Source: Valencia hispanica
Lineage: Eukaryota; Chordata; Actinopteri; Cyprinodontiformes; Valenciidae
Assembly: GCA_963556495.2 (NCBI GenBank)
Contig: OY747704.1
Location: 41,810,001-41,874,000, forward strand
DNA: 64,000 bases
Direction of reading: 5' to 3'
In this document: positions 28,494 to 42,100 of the stretch, in pieces
Layout of the letters: each line of letters starts with the position of its first letter
Numbering within the stretch: the stretch's first letter is position 1
The notes under the pieces: model-generated
The model's input: the letters and a program-made list of their open reading frames with translations, nothing else
Databases searched by the model: none
What the model was told of the DNA's origin: nothing
Made by a program: the position numbers and the translations under genes

Positions 28494-31219
28494 TGACATC
28501 TGGGGGAAAGTGTGCAGAGAGAAGACCGCGAGTGCCTCTCATGATAACAACTCTGCATCTCAACAACCTACATCCATCATCATCAATGCTAACATCTGCT
28601 CTGAGCCTCAGCCTTAAATCTCTCTATGCATCCGCCAAATCCTTACTCTTGCCCTACTTTCGTTCCTCCCTCCCCCTCTAACGGTCCTTCTTCTTCTTCT
28701 CTTCTGTCCATCTTTTGCTCTCCAGAAGTCACTTTGTAGCCTTTCTCCACATTGTGTCTGTTCCAAATACTTGAATATGCATGGTTTATTTTCTGCTTTG
28801 CTCAGCCTTAAAAAAATCAATATTTAATGATGATGTTATCAGAGCTCTTATGTGTAATTTAGCCACAGTGTCAGTATGAATGAGACTCTGTCAGCTCTCT
28901 GACGTCAAGCATTTATTTTCTGTTAATGGATGCTCCTGGTGGTGCAAAAACCAAAGCCCAGTGGATGTCTGATTTATTTGTCGGTTTAATTTCTGTTTAT
29001 GCATGTTCTCACAATCGTGGTTGCATGCATACATTGCATGTTTTACTTCAAACACATACAATATTCAGCTTTCTAAGGCCTTTCCTACTAAATGTAACTA
29101 CAATAGCTTGGATTTAAATCACATTCAATTAGTTGTTCGTTTCAGTCCAAGTCCTCCCAGCTGTAGACTATGTGTGGATGCATCATCTGATTCTGACATT
29201 TTCCACTGCAAAGGCAATTACTTCACCTTTTCAGCTCCGGGAGCCAACATTGTTGAGAGGCAATAATCATGATAGTTTTCTCAGTCATTTTTCTCCCAAT
29301 AACAAGCCATTTTTAATCCAATTAGGGAGTGCTAACGTGAGAGGCATAATACCACGGCCCCTGGGACAGATGAGAGAATATGCAGGACATTTATCCCGAC
29401 AGTCAATATTGGATTTCTCACTAAGCAGCTGTGCCTGCTTTCTCTGACATTCTCCACCTCTACACAGCGATCCGTCCTGATTAAACCGGCTTTTCTACTT
29501 TATCAACATTCATTACATGAACTAGTCATGCATGGCCGCAGAAACCAGAAGCAGAAAAGTTACATGCCTCAGTGTTAGTTTTTTTTGTAATTTTACTTTG
29601 CACTTAATAGTTTAAAGGTGACACTCAGGGTTTGATTTTAGATGTTTTTTCTTGAGTTTTATGAGTGAATGAATGTGCTTATGTTATTGTTCTATTTTTT
29701 CCTTCTGAACCTTTTTCTCCTGCATGTTAAAGGTGAATATACATTGCAACAATCTGCAGCTTTTATAATATTAATCGTTTTCTAAATTAAATCCAACATT
29801 AAAATATTTTTTTATAAATTAAAAAGTCAGAATTTTTATTTTTGAATATAAGCATTTTCAGTTTGTCCTATGATATACAAAAGAGAGACATATTTTTCAC
29901 AATAAAAATATAATAATAAGACACCAACAAGGACCAGCAGATGCTGCGTCAATAGCTATTGCAGCTAAACACCGCCACTCTGTGGCAGACGTTGGGCGGT
30001 GACATTACTCTGGCAAAAAAATGACAAAAGAAAGTTTCATATAATCTAGACAGATTGTCGATATATTTCACCTCATCTTTGCATCATTTAATAGAATATG
30101 TCTGCCAGCTATACACAAAGTTCCATAATTATTATTTTATTGGGAATAATAAAATGCAGAAACTGCATGAAAAAGGGGGTTGCCGTTTTGAGCTGATTGC
30201 AGTCAATACATTTATGCAGCACACTGAATCATTGTCATTGAGTGCATTGATTATGTGAACTAATCAATGTTTATAAGACTGGATAAGAGTGGCCAGACCA
30301 CAGTGTAAGCTGGATGATAAAAGAACACATTTACAGAGTGCCAAAGGTCCACTTACCCACCTTCTGTAAACGTAAAAGTATGTAGAAACTTCCACCTGGG
30401 AACCTAAAACCATATGTTAACGGGCGGTTTTATAGCTTCAGACATGGTGTGCAGGATCTGTGAAAGTTAATATATATTACTCTTAAGCAATTGAAGCAAA
30501 CCACAAAACAAGGCCCACTGAAAGTGCCAGTCAGAATTTTATACTCATCACTTACATAAACATGAATAATTTATAGGCTTTTGGAGTAATGTTTTAGAGA
30601 TCACTGGAAAAATGAACTTTGTCCAACTTTAGCTTATTTTCTGTTCATTTGTGGTGTAGGTAACTACAGCGGAGGTGTATTTGCCCTCTTATGGATTTAT
30701 TCTATTTCTGCTTTTTGTCACACCAGATGATTCAGATCCATCGAGAAAAACATTAACATCAGACAGATAAGCTGAGAAAATACAAAGGCAGATTTCGAAT
30801 GAACTTTACTGCCAGACCTGTTGAATCAATAAAACACTTGAATAAAGCCAGATTGACAAAGGACATTTTGCTATATACAGTCATTTCAAAAAGCAATACA
30901 TCATGCCAAAAGTATTTTTGATTCTGATTCAGAAAATCTAAAAAGTCCTTTTCATTCAACAGTTTGGAAAATTTTATAAAAAGTGGTAATCCTTCTGAGG
31001 CCAGCCTACCAAAATTACTCCCAGAGTGCACCTATGACTTTATCAGGAGATAACAAAAGAACCAAGAATATTATCTGTTGCATTGCAGACCTCACTTTTC
31101 TCAGATAAGGTCAGTTTAACATATTTAACAACAAAAAGAGACTGGGAAAAAAAATTAAAACCAGAAAAAATTTAGGGTTTTAAAGTGAAAACAAATTTTT
31201 GAGCATAAAGGACACAAAA
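28492..31219. other. Intergenic region, no gene seen
   Basis: No exon or mobile element could be recognised. It includes a perfect palindromic CRE-type octamer TGACGTCA at 28900-28907 and a candidate regulatory block at 29115-29490. The rest shows nothing that I can support. Confidence 0.45.
29115..29490. promoter_or_regulatory. Candidate conserved non-coding block
   Basis: A long repeat-free block with CAATTAG, CCAATTAGGG and GATTAAACC cores and relatively high G+C. Overlapping open frames lack any domain. Possible enhancer of otp or crhbp. Inference only. Confidence 0.3.
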
Positions 31220-31228
31220 GCTCTTATC

Positions 31229-31449
31229 CATCCATCCATCCATCCATCCATCCATCCATCCATCCATCCATCCATCCATCCATTCATTTTCTTCCGCTTA
31301 TCCAGGGTCGGGTCGCGAAGGCAGCAGCTTAAGCAAAGTGACCCAGATTTACCTCTCCCCAGCCACTTGTTCCAGCTCCTCGGGAGGAATCCTGGGCCTC
31401 CTCCCGGTGGGACGTGCCCGAAACACCTCACCAGGGAGGCGTCCAGGAG
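31229..31449 (-). mobile_element. Short retroposon insertion with (CATC)n tail and 9-bp TSD
   Basis: About 220 bp of a very common fish interspersed repeat ('TTTTCTTCCGCTTATCCAGG', 'GCCTCCTCCCGGTGGGACGT', 'CACCTCACCAGGGAGGCGTC'). It begins with 13-14 CATC units, which on the minus strand form the 3' GATG tail. The insertion is flanked by GCTCTTATC at 31220-31228 and again at 31450-31458, an exact 9-bp target site duplication. The host DNA on the right is a Tc1 relic. Confidence 0.85.
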
Positions 31450-31458
31450 GCTCTTATC

Positions 31459-32003
31459 ATATTTTGCAAATCCCCCATTGTTGATTTCCAAGACTTTTGG
31501 GAAAATGTTCTGTATTCTGTCAAGATGAAATTGAAACATTTTGGAAGCTGTGTGCCTTGTAACATCTAGCATGAAACTAGCTAAACAGTTATGGAAAAGA
31601 ACATTATACTGTCAGTCAAATATGGTGGTGGTGGTAGTATGATGATCTGGGGATGCTCTGCTGCTCAGGTATATGTGGTCTGCAGTAGGAAAACAAGCAA
31701 AAGCACATCAACAAGTCCATGTCTTAATAAACATAAAACTAAAGTCTTGGAATGTTCTATTCAAAGTCTGGATCTAAATCTGATGGAACCGCTGCAGCAT
31801 GACTTTAAACATGGCAATTAGGGGGTAATTACTTTCCACATGGGACCAGGTTGGTTTTGAAAGCTTTTTCCATTAATAAATTACATAATTTCTTTGTATT
31901 TACTCGTTTTGTCTGACAAATTATATTGACAATTTAAAAAAACTAAATGTAACAAAAAAATAGAAAAAACCTGTAAAGAGACTAATACTATTTCATTGCA
32001 CTG
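31459..32003 (+). mobile_element. Tc1-like transposon relic
   Basis: The + strand retains transposase pieces: VKYGGGGSMMIWGC (from about 31618) and SIQSLDLNLMEPLQHDF (about 31756-31812), the latter a decayed SPDLNPIENLW box with its catalytic glutamate region changed. A right-terminus-like 'GACTAATACTATTTCATTGC' ends near 32003. The left part is disrupted by the retroposon at 31229-31449. Confidence 0.8.
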
Positions 32004-32034
32004 ATGTTCTTCATTTTTATGTTTTCATCCTCTT

Positions 32035-32420
32035 TGAGTAAACCACCATTACCACTATGAATATTCAGCATGATGCCCACGTCACCATGCTTGACAGTTG
32101 GCACAGTGTTTTTATGTGTGACAGCCTTGACTTCTCCAGATATACAGGCACACTTTCAGTTCATGTTAATTTTAAACTGGCTTCACTGTGGATGCTAACA
32201 CTGATGTCCTCATTGTCAAGTTTATGACTCAGGAACCTTGATGATTTTTGAGTTTTTATTGAATATCCTATTTTTTGTCTTGGCTGAATGATAGTGTGGA
32301 TCAGATTATTAAAACATGGACAAAGTAGGGTGTTCTAACAGAGCAATGATCCCAAAATATAAGCCCTAAAAAAAATGCATAGGCTAGGCAATCCAAATCT
32401 ATTACAGAAAACCAACCAAT
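32035..32420 (-). mobile_element. Tc1-like transposon relic
   Basis: On the minus strand it shows the same kind of decayed transposase segment as at 10490-10740 (on +, 'CAGCATGATGCCCACGTCAC' followed by 'CATGCTTGACAGTTGGCACA'). No open frame or ends. It directly follows the relic on the other strand. Confidence 0.6.
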
Positions 32421-35090
32421 TTAAATCAGATCTACCTTTCTGGAAGATTCTTTAAATATCCAGCCAAACTTAAGCCATAATGTTGTTTTTGTCCCATTAA
32501 ACTGCATAAATTGTCAATAACTTGCCAAGGGACAGTAAACCAAATAATAGTGGGAGTGTGTATATATATTTATATTTTTGACATGTTATTGATCAGAGCA
32601 AATCCACAATGACTTTTTATTTATTTATTCCAGAATTATTTATTATATCATAAAAAGAATGGTTCAAATGCATAATTTAAAGCTCAAAATTAATATGATG
32701 TTCATGTCTACAGTAATTACAGATATGTTACACACTTGACCTAAAGGAAGCAGAAATAAAGGTTGAAGTCTTTTGCAAGTAGTTATTTGTAAGATTGTGA
32801 TTTTAAAAGATAAGGAGCTCAGCATGTCCATCTGCCAAAGAAAATACACTGTACCATGTACTGCAGCAGTTTTTAATCAGAGCTGTGAAAGCTCTAGCCC
32901 CAGTTGCACAAAATCTGATTGTTATTGAAACTGGTGTGTGCAGGAAACAACAGTAACACTGACTCGAATGCTGTTAAAGTGCTGATTTTCTGCTTCCCTG
33001 CTGTTTTTACCAGCACATCAAAAATATGTTAAAATTTCTCCTTCTGATCAATAAGGAGAATACATTTGCAATGCATTAAATAGGAAGTTCATTTCTAAAC
33101 TCAGAATCTTGCTTTTTGGACCTTGAAACAAATCTCATAACCATAGATGAGGGACTGAATGTAGATGGCCACTTTATAAATTATTTTTGTATAATGTATT
33201 CTCTAGTTAGTCTGTTTGATGTATAAGATTTCTCACCCAATAATGCATCAATATTGTGTATTCTAATTGGAAAATATATTAGGCAAAACGATAGACTGGT
33301 AAAGCAAGGCAAACAAAGTGACCAACATCTACTGGGAGTCCCCAGACCTCCTCTGAAGAACTCTGCTGGAAGGTAATTAAAAGATGAGTGCATTATCCAT
33401 CGCTCTTCATTAATGCACCCTGACTTAACCACTTTCAGGGGAGAAATGAAATGAGAAGGAGGAGCTAGTGAGAAAATCCATGCAGACTTTAGAGTAATCT
33501 CTCTCTGTCAGTCCGGTCCAAACAGGGAGGGTCAACTCATTACGGTCCCCACAGGAGATGAATGGGTCAGTCAGGCATTTAGGAGAGCAGGGCCGGACTG
33601 CTGCGTTAACAGACGGATCCACACAAGAAGCGTGAGTGTATGTCTGTGGAGGAGAGTCAGCACAAAATGGAGAGCAAGGGGAAAATACTTAGTGATATGT
33701 GCTATCTTTGCTTAGGAGCAGGTGTACCAAAGGAGGCAGCATGCTGAGCTGCAATGCAGGGTTAAACGATAATGTCTGTTGTCAACAGTCTGTCTGATTT
33801 AACTCTGATCACATGGAGCGGTGACTGTTATATTTAAACAGCAGGGACACTCATCACACAAACTCCAAACAGAAAGTTCTGCTTCTATTTTTAAAGCATT
33901 TGCGGAAGCAAGATGAATAGTTTGCAAGTCTTACATTTGGCTAAAATAAAACATCAGCAGATTAATGTAGTTTATTACAGTATAGCAAACCACTTAAAAA
34001 CCAAAGTTTCTGTTCTAACATTTGCCACTAGATGGTGGTACAACCTTTAATCTTTTTAGAAAAGAAATGTTGACGCCTCGGATTTTTCTTTTAAAAATCA
34101 GTTTTCTTAAATTATTATTTTTATTTAAAATTCAGGGCAAGTTGACTGTAATTTCAATACAGGATTTAATCAGACTATCAGCAGAAGTATGTTTTCATTT
34201 AAATTTATTTTGAATGCTAGTTCATAAAACAATTATTGGTCAATTGACTCATTGAAAATAAAGTGATTTTCTGCCTTCTGGTTGTTGTTCTTTTTCTTTT
34301 TTGCTGTACTGTCTATGTTCTGAATTTTTATGTTTCTCCCTAAAATACTTTCTATTCTAAAAGGTGGTTTCACTCACATTTCTTTGAGGATAAAATCACA
34401 CAAAGCACTGAATGGTTAATTAATTTTCTTAAAAAATTAAGGGTAGGTAAGGGTACATCTGTCATATGTGTTCTTGAGCATTTGTTCCAGCTTTTTTTCT
34501 CATTTTCTGCAATTTATTTGTTTTTACTGTGTTTTATTTTCTTATGTTTTTAGCCTGTATTCTGCACTTTGGTTGACTTCTGTCATTTGTAAAGCGCATT
34601 ACACATGGTATGGTATGGTATGGTATTATGTATGTTAGTGCATAATTAGGTTAACCATGATATTCATGCTGAAATGCAGACATTTGGGTTCTAAGGGAGT
34701 TTTATGTGTTTCTGTGTAAAACAATCTGTTAAAGATGTTCCAAATAAAACTTTTTGCTCGCAATACTATCCAAGTCCTTTGGTAATCGGCTTTGGAAACT
34801 CACTGTCAGACTCTTACTGCAGTCTCTCCTATCAAATCTTTTTTTTACACTCGGCATATAGTTTGTTCCAGGTGGAGTTTCAATATGCTGCTTGAACGTG
34901 GGTACGCTTGGTTGGGAAAGCTTATGTAATGCCCTGAAAACACCTGAAACACATAGTTTCAACGTTGGTTTCTGAAGATACATCAGACTTAAAATTAAAG
35001 TCTTCAATAAACTTATATCTTATTACAGCTGGTGATTTTGTGCATGAAAATGTTCAAATGAATACATTCCTGTGTAGAGCTCAATTTTAT
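32421..35090. other. Intergenic region, no gene seen
   Basis: No exon recognised. A LINE-tail-like phrase ('TGTAAAGCGCATTACACATG' followed by GGTAT repeats, 34588-34627) suggests a small truncated insertion. 33330-33640 is complex and G+C-richer and is listed separately. Confidence 0.45.
33330..33640. promoter_or_regulatory. Candidate conserved non-coding block
   Basis: A repeat-free block with GGTAATTAAAAG and TTCATTAATGCA cores and higher G+C than its flanks. The minus-strand open frames have no domain. Enhancer candidate by appearance only. Confidence 0.25.
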
Positions 35091-35093
35091 TCA

Positions 35094-37990
35094 AATCAAA
35101 TCAAACTTTATTTGTAAAACGCTTTTCATACAAGAATTGCATCACAAAGTGCTTTACAGATTAAAACGTCCCCACATTCCCATCCTTCCCCCACAGATTT
35201 AAAAGCATGGTCACAGATATACCCCCTTCCCCCCAACCTGACTCCCATGCACACACACAGTTAAAAGCAACAGTAAAAAAGGACATTCGGCCGAGTGCAG
35301 ATGAACCATGCAAGGAAACGCCATGAGAGGAGCCATCTGCACTGGCAGCAGTACATCAACAGCAGCAACCGAGGCACCGACACAGGGCACCCAGTGGAGG
35401 CAAGGCCAAGACCCCAACCTCCACCCAAGCTCCACCTAGAAAGCACCAAGGCAGCCACAGCAGACCACTACTCCCGAGGCAGAGGGCTCCCACAGAGGAA
35501 ACACTGGAACGGGGATTAAGATAACAAATATAATCATGTAAAACATACGGAGCAATTAAACAGACAATAATAGATAATAAATGGTTAAAAGCTAGGCTGA
35601 AAAGGTGAGTCTTGAGCCTGCTCTTAAAAACATGAACGTTCTCTGCGGCCCTGAGGTCCTCTGGCAGCCTGTTCCAGAGGTGAGGGCTGTTGTACTGGAA
35701 AGACGCCTCCCCGTGAGTGTGTGTCCTGACCTTTGGGGTGACAAGGAGATGGCTGCCAGAGGAGCGCAGAGATCATGAAGTTTCCTAAGGTAAAATCAGT
35801 TCAGAGAGATAAGAAGGCCCAAGAACATTAAGAGACTTAAAAACCATTAAAAGAACCTTAAAATACTAAAACGTTCAGGGAGCCAATGCAATGAATTTAA
35901 GACAGGTGTAATGTGTTCCGGCCTCCTAGATTTCATCAGGACACGTGCTGCTGAATTTTGTAGGAGTTTTAAACTGGATGTACTCTTTTTGGGAAGACCA
36001 GAGAGCAGGTCATATAATCAATCCTGCTGGAGATAAAAGGATTCATCAATGTCTGCATGTTGGCCCGAGAGAGAATGGGGCAGACTCTGGCAATGTTCTT
36101 TAGTTGATAAAAACCTATTTTAGTAATGTTTTTAATGTGAGGGATAAAAGTCATCTCAGAGTCAAAAATCACGCCCAGGTTCTTCATGAGTAAAGAAGGA
36201 TTCAAAGACAGTGATTGTAGTTTTGGTAAAAGTTTCTCTCTCTGAGCCTCAGGACCGATGACTAAATCTTCAGTTTTGTCCTGGTTGAGCTGGAGAAAGT
36301 TTTCTGCCATCCAGGATTTGATATCTGAAATGCAATTAAAAAGTGCATCCATTGGCCGTGTGTCATCAGGAGACATATAGATGTATAACTGTCTATCATC
36401 AGTATAACTGTGAAAGTTAACTCCATGTTTTCTGATGACACCCCCAAGAGCGAGCATATAAAGGTTAAAAAGCACCGGGCCTAAAATTGAACCCTTGGGC
36501 ACACCACATGTAATCTTGTGGACCTTAGAGGCGCGGGTATCTCAACCTACCATAAAAGTCCTGTCTGTGAGACAGGATGTAAACCATTTGTTAACAGCAC
36601 CAGAGAGGCCAATCTGTTTTAAATGGGTTAAAAGAATAGTGTGGTCCACTGTATCAATGGCAGCGCTTAGATCCAGAAGAACCAACACTGTCACCCTCTG
36701 TGCATCATAGTTTAATCGAAAATCCTTTAAACTCTTCAGAAGGGCTGTCTCAGTGCTGTGGTTTACCCTGAAACCAGGGTGAAATTTCTCCAGGACATTG
36801 TGTACATTAATAAAATCATTAAGTTGAATTAAAACAAGCTTTTCTGAAATTTTGCTTAAAAACGGTAAGTTAGATACCGGTCTGAAATTGTTAAAATCAT
36901 TAAAATCTAAATTGCTCTTCTTCAACAGGGGCCTCACTACCGCCCCTTTAAAGGCAGCAGGAAAGACCCCCGTCTAAAGGGAGCAATTCATCACGGTTAA
37001 AATATCATCCCTAAAAAATTCATAAAATTGCTTAAAAAAGGAAGTGGGTCCCAAGAGTCCCAGCTTCCAGCAGGACAAAACTGTCCAGCATTTCCTCTGG
37101 TAAAGACACACGCTTAGATTTCTCTAAAACCATGTTACTTTGAGAAGATAAAATATTACATCTGATGGTGTCTAGCTTCCCTCTGAAGTGGTCTGCGAAC
37201 TCCTCGCAAAGAGCATTTGAGGGGGGTTTATGAAATGCATTAGTAACACTGTTAAAAAGTTTGTCAATGGTGGAAAATGGGATTTTGTAATTATTTTTAT
37301 GTTCTGAGATGATTTTGGAAAAGTATGCGTGTCTTGAATTTCTTACTGCGTTATTGTATAATTTAAGAAGATATGTGTATATTTCATGGTTTATTGTGGT
37401 TTTACTTTTCCTTCATTTTCTCTCTGCCACCTTACAATCTCTTTTTATTTTTACGAGATTTTCATTTCTCCATGGCGGTGCAGCTTTAGAGTGTAAACTT
37501 TTAACTTTTAGTGGAGCCAGCAGGTCAAGAGCAGATTGAAGCCTTCTGTTAAAATTATTGACAATAAAATCACAGGGGGCAGGTAAAGGTATAGGAGGAT
37601 TCTTTTCAAAAATTTCCAGAAAACCTTCAGTCACTTCAGGGGTTAGATGGCGCTTCCTGACAGTTCTCACAGAGGTCTCCTTCTGGATAAAACTGGTGAT
37701 ATTAAAAAACACACAGTAGTGGTCAGAGACAGCCAAGTCAACAACAGAGGATACACTGGTGGACAGGCCATATGTGATGACAAAGTCCAGGGTGTGTCCT
37801 CTGTTGAGAGTCGGCTGCATGACATGTTGGCTAAAATCCATATAACTCAGAATATTTAAAAAATCTGTTGATAAAGGATCTAAAAGGTTATCCATGTGTA
37901 GATTAAAATCACCAGCTAAAATGATCCTTTCAAAGGAGTTGTGCAGAACTGATAAAACTCAGAAAATTCTTGAATAAAAGTGCACTCTTT
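35094..37990 (-). mobile_element. L2-like LINE, broken (copy B, minus strand)
   Basis: Minus-strand coding fragments in order: end of the endonuclease domain (37413-37895, including MDNLLDPLSTDF and VSDHYCVFFNIT, with AGDFNLH just before it); RT N-terminus (36542-36937: RPVSNLPFLSKISEK, LDLSAAIDTVDHTIL); RT catalytic part (35969-36502: GSILGPVLFNLYML, with YTDD in place of the usual YADD, then LGVIFDSEMTF). Stops and frameshifts separate them. The 3' end at 35094 has the tail TCAAATCAAACTTTATTTGT...AAAGTGCTTTACAG. It is very similar to copy C (39490-43075) in the opposite orientation. Confidence 0.9.
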
Positions 37991-38530
37991 TTAGGAGGCC
38001 TACAAATTGTGACGCATAAAATCTGAGAAGTACTAAAAACAGTTGCATTTTATTCAAAAGCAAAAATATTGATCAAATAATACAGGCAGAAAGTGTTGAT
38101 GAACTTATAAAAGCAGTTCCGCCCCCCCTTTTGATACTCCTTGTCGAATGAGGGAAGTTAAAATTTGGTGGAGAAATTATTGATAACTCTGAACTGAGCA
38201 ATGCTGATTTTTACATGATGAACCTGAAGTGACTGGACAGTGACCTTCAGAATGTTAAAGTGGCATGCTATTAATATAGATTAATTCCTTTTTAATTCAG
38301 GTAAACAACATTTCAAACTTGCTGGTTTTAAGGGGCTATAGTGTGTCGATACAGAAAACATTGTCCCCCTAATTCATAAATTAATTGCTTTTCTCTGAAC
38401 ATCATAAAATTGATTGAGTGGTATTTCTGCTACTCTATCTAGCTCTGGATGTAATGCTGTCCAAACAGAGACCTGGTCTCATGACAGAAAAAAGGAAGAT
38501 TCAGCTCCCAATACAGGCTTTGTTTTATCG
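37991..38530. other. Spacer between inverted LINE copies
   Basis: AT-rich sequence with no recognised gene. Confidence 0.4.
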
Positions 38531-38532
38531 TG

Positions 38533-38600
38533 AATTCAATCCAATTCAAATTCAATTCAAAAATACTTTATTGATCCCAGAGAGAAATGAAGTAATGTTA
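38533..38600 (-). mobile_element. Rex1-like LINE 3' tail fragment
   Basis: Repeated AATTC units followed by 'AAAAATACTTTATTGATCCC' and AGAGAGAAATGAAG. This matches the 3' end of the Rex1-like LINE at 62130-64000 in this window almost base for base. Only the tail is present, so the copy is extremely 5'-truncated. Confidence 0.85.
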
Positions 38601-38914
38601 CTGTGAAGATTAAATGTAATTAGACTGTTAGGGAAAACCCCAGAGTTGTTAGATCATTAAATAATATCCTTGGCCTATCATGGACTTCTGCAAGCCGTGT
38701 ACATGTAAACAGGCTGTGTTAAAATTGACAGCATATTTTAGTCAAAATGAAAAAGACATGAAATCACAGACAGTAAACCAACTACAGGTATCAGGAGTTG
38801 AGTTTAATCAGGAAATGCAATACCGACTATTGCTTTGATTGAGAGGATTGGCACCTCCTTATCATCTGTTCTATGACGTTAACTTCCTGCTATAATTTGT
38901 ATTGTTGTTCTTGT

Positions 38915-38942
38915 GTCTGTCTGTCTGTCTGTCTGTCTGTTT
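38915..38942. repeat. (GTCT)n microsatellite
   Basis: Seven TGTC/GTCT units in a row. Confidence 0.9.
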
Positions 38943-39178
38943 CAGTTTGTGTTTCTGCATGAAGACATCTTTCCATATTTCCCTATCTGCCTTTTGGTTT
39001 TCATCTGAACAATCTGCTAACATAGCCTACTTTAGTCACAGATTTTCAGTTGTCATCATCTTTCAGTTTTCTTCAGTGTGTTCCTTTCTGTCAGTTTTCA
39101 TTTTCCTTGTATCATTTCATGGATATCCTGTCATGATACTGAGGACTTGGTTTTGTTTTTGCGTTGGTTGATGAATTC

Positions 39179-42100
39179 GGTACCTCTTTACAATAAGGCT
39201 CCGCTTACAAATGACTAATAAATAGTTATACTGTAGATAGGTTGTTGATTAATCTGCAAACACTTTATAAATCATTAAAAAGTGTTTACAGATGCATTGA
39301 TTAAAGACTAAAAAGACACAAAACTGACAAGTTTCTTGCTAAATAGTGAAACAAATTAAAAATTTCAGACTAAGTCACTACCTTGTAGTTAGTAGCTTCA
39401 CAATAGCTTCACAGTAACGTTCCCTTTGATAGTGCATATTTATACTGGAGTGATAAAGTATAATACTATACGATAAAGAATTATGACAGGGTGCCCGCAT
39501 GCTGGCAATGAGCCTGTCATGCCCTCGCCACCCCTGTCTACCACACCAGCCCCAGCTGCTCCTGCCCTCTCTGCCCCTTCCGCCACATCCTGATGTGCAG
39601 CTGGTCCCTGCTCCTACGAACTCAGTTCTTATTTTAACAGTAACTCACATATCGGACTTGGACTTTGTTTTACATCATTCATACCTGTTATTATCAGCAG
39701 AGAGTGGAAAAATAATATAAAACATAGCAAATGCAACCCTAATAATCTCAAACAGTTACCAAAAGTTCTACCTCCAGTAAACCATACAGTCTCTCCATCT
39801 CCAATCACCAATTATATGGCACTTCTAAATGTTCGCTCTCTGCTGAATAACACTTATAATAAATGACCTAATTTTAGACCACAATATTAATTGTTAATTT
39901 TTAACGGAAACATGGCTGAGTGCAGATGCCCCCGTTGTTCTTACAGAGGCCTCCCCACCAAATTTTAACTTCACTTATTCCACGAGGAGTTGCAAAAAAG
40001 GAGGCGGAACTGCTTTTATTAGTTCATCAACGCTTTCTGCCAGACCGGTTTTATTTGATAATTTTAGCACTTTTGAATATACTGCGTCTGTTTTTAGCAC
40101 CCCTCAGATTTTAGGTAATTTTAGCTGGTGATTTTAATCTACACATGGATAACCTTTTAGATCCTTTATCAACAGATTTTTTAAATATTCTGAGTTATAT
40201 GGATTTTAGCCAACATGTCATGCAGCCGACTCTCAACAGAGGACACACCCTGGACTTTGTCATCACATATGGCCTGTCCACCAGTGTATCCTCTGTTGTT
40301 GACTTGGCTGTCTCTGACCACTACTGTGTGTTTTTTAATATCACCAGTTTTATCCAGAAGGAGACCTCTGTGAGAACTGTCAGGAAGCGCCATCTAACCC
40401 CTGAAGTGACTGAAGGTTTTCTGGAAATTTTTGAAAAGAATCCTCCTATACCTTTACCTGCCCCCCGTGATTTTATTGTCAATAATTTTGACAGAAGGCT
40501 TCAATCTGCTCTTGACCTGCTGGCTCCATTTAAAGTTATAAACACACACTCAAAACCAACAACACCATGGAGAAATGAAGACTTTAAGAGATTAAAAAGG
40601 AGAAAATGGAGGAAAAATAAAATCACAATAAATCATCAAATGTACATTGAACGTCTCAAATCATATAACAATGCAGTAAGAAATTCCAGAAACGCATACT
40701 TTTCCAAAATCATCTCACAACATAAAAATAATCTCAAAATTCTGTTTTCCACCATACACAACCTACTACTAATGCATATCAGAAAACCCGCTCAAATGCT
40801 CTTTGTGAGGAGTTCGCAGACCACTTCAGAGGGAAGGTAGACACCATCAGATGTAATATTTTATCTTCTCAGTGTAACATGGTTTTAGACAAATCTGAGC
40901 GTGTGTCTTTACCAGAGGAAACGCTGGACAGTTTTGTCCTGGTGGAAGCTGGGACTCTTGATAAAGTTTTCTCCTCAGTGAGGCCCACCACATGTGTTTT
41001 GGACCCGATTCCCACGTCCTTTTTTAAGCAATTTTATGGATCTTTTAGAGATGAGATTTTAACCATGATGAATTGCTCCCTTCAGATGGGGGTCTTTCCT
41101 GCTGCCTTAAAAGGGTGAGGCCCCTGCTGAAGAAGAGCAATTTAGATTTTTATGATTTAAACAACTTCCGACCAGTATCTAACTTACCATTTTTAAGCAA
41201 AGTTTTAGAAAAACTTGCTTTAATTCAACTTAATAATTTTTTTAACGCTCATAATGTCCTAGAGAAATTTCAGTCTGGTTTTAGGGTGAACCACAGCACA
41301 GAGACGGCTCTTTTAAAGATTTTAAATGATTTTAGATTAAATTATTATGCTCAGAAGGTGACAGTGTTGGTTCTACTGGATCTAACAGCTGCCTTTGATA
41401 CAGTAGACCACACTATTCTTTTAACCCGTTTTAAACAGATCGGCCTCTCTGGTGCTGTTCATAAATGGTTTACATCCTATCTCACAGACAGGACGTTTAT
41501 GGTAAGTTTAGATACCTGCTACTCTAAGGTCCACAAGATCACATGTGGTGTGCCCCAGGGTTCGATTTTAGGCCCAGTGCTCTTTAACCTTTATATGCTC
41601 CCATTGGCAGTGTCATCAGAAGACATGGAGGTAACTTTCACACTTATGCTGATGATACACAGTTGTACATCTCCATGTCTCCTGATGACACACAGCCAAT
41701 GGATGCACTTTTTAATTGCATTTTAGACATTAAATCTTGGATGGCAGAAAACTTTCTCCAACTCAACCAGGACAAAACTGAAGTTTTAGTCATCGGTCCT
41801 AAGACTTAGAGAGAGAAACTTTTACCAAAACTACAAACACTGTCTTTTAATCCTTCTTTACTCGTGAAGAACTTGGGCGTGATTTTTGACTCTGAGCTGA
41901 CTTTTATTCCTCACATAAAAAATATTACTAAAATAGATTTTTATCACTTAAAGAACATCGCCAGAGTCTGCCCCATTCCCTCTCGGGCCAATTAGGAGAC
42001 GCTGATGCATGCTTTTATTACCAGTAGGATTGACTACTGTAATACCCTGCTTTCTGGTCTTCCCAAAAAGACTACCTTAAGTTTACGGCTTTTACAGAAT

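Noticed and set aside
28216..28617. 133-residue frame with Arg-Glu repeats
   Set aside because: Caused by the GA microsatellite; the flanks have no domain.
31180..31572. 130-residue frame with MDGW repeats
   Set aside because: Translation of the CATC array plus retroposon sequence on the minus strand.
35211..35519. Frames at 35.2-35.5 kb on both strands
   Set aside because: They lie in the 3' untranslated part of LINE copy B, and the same sequence recurs in copy C.
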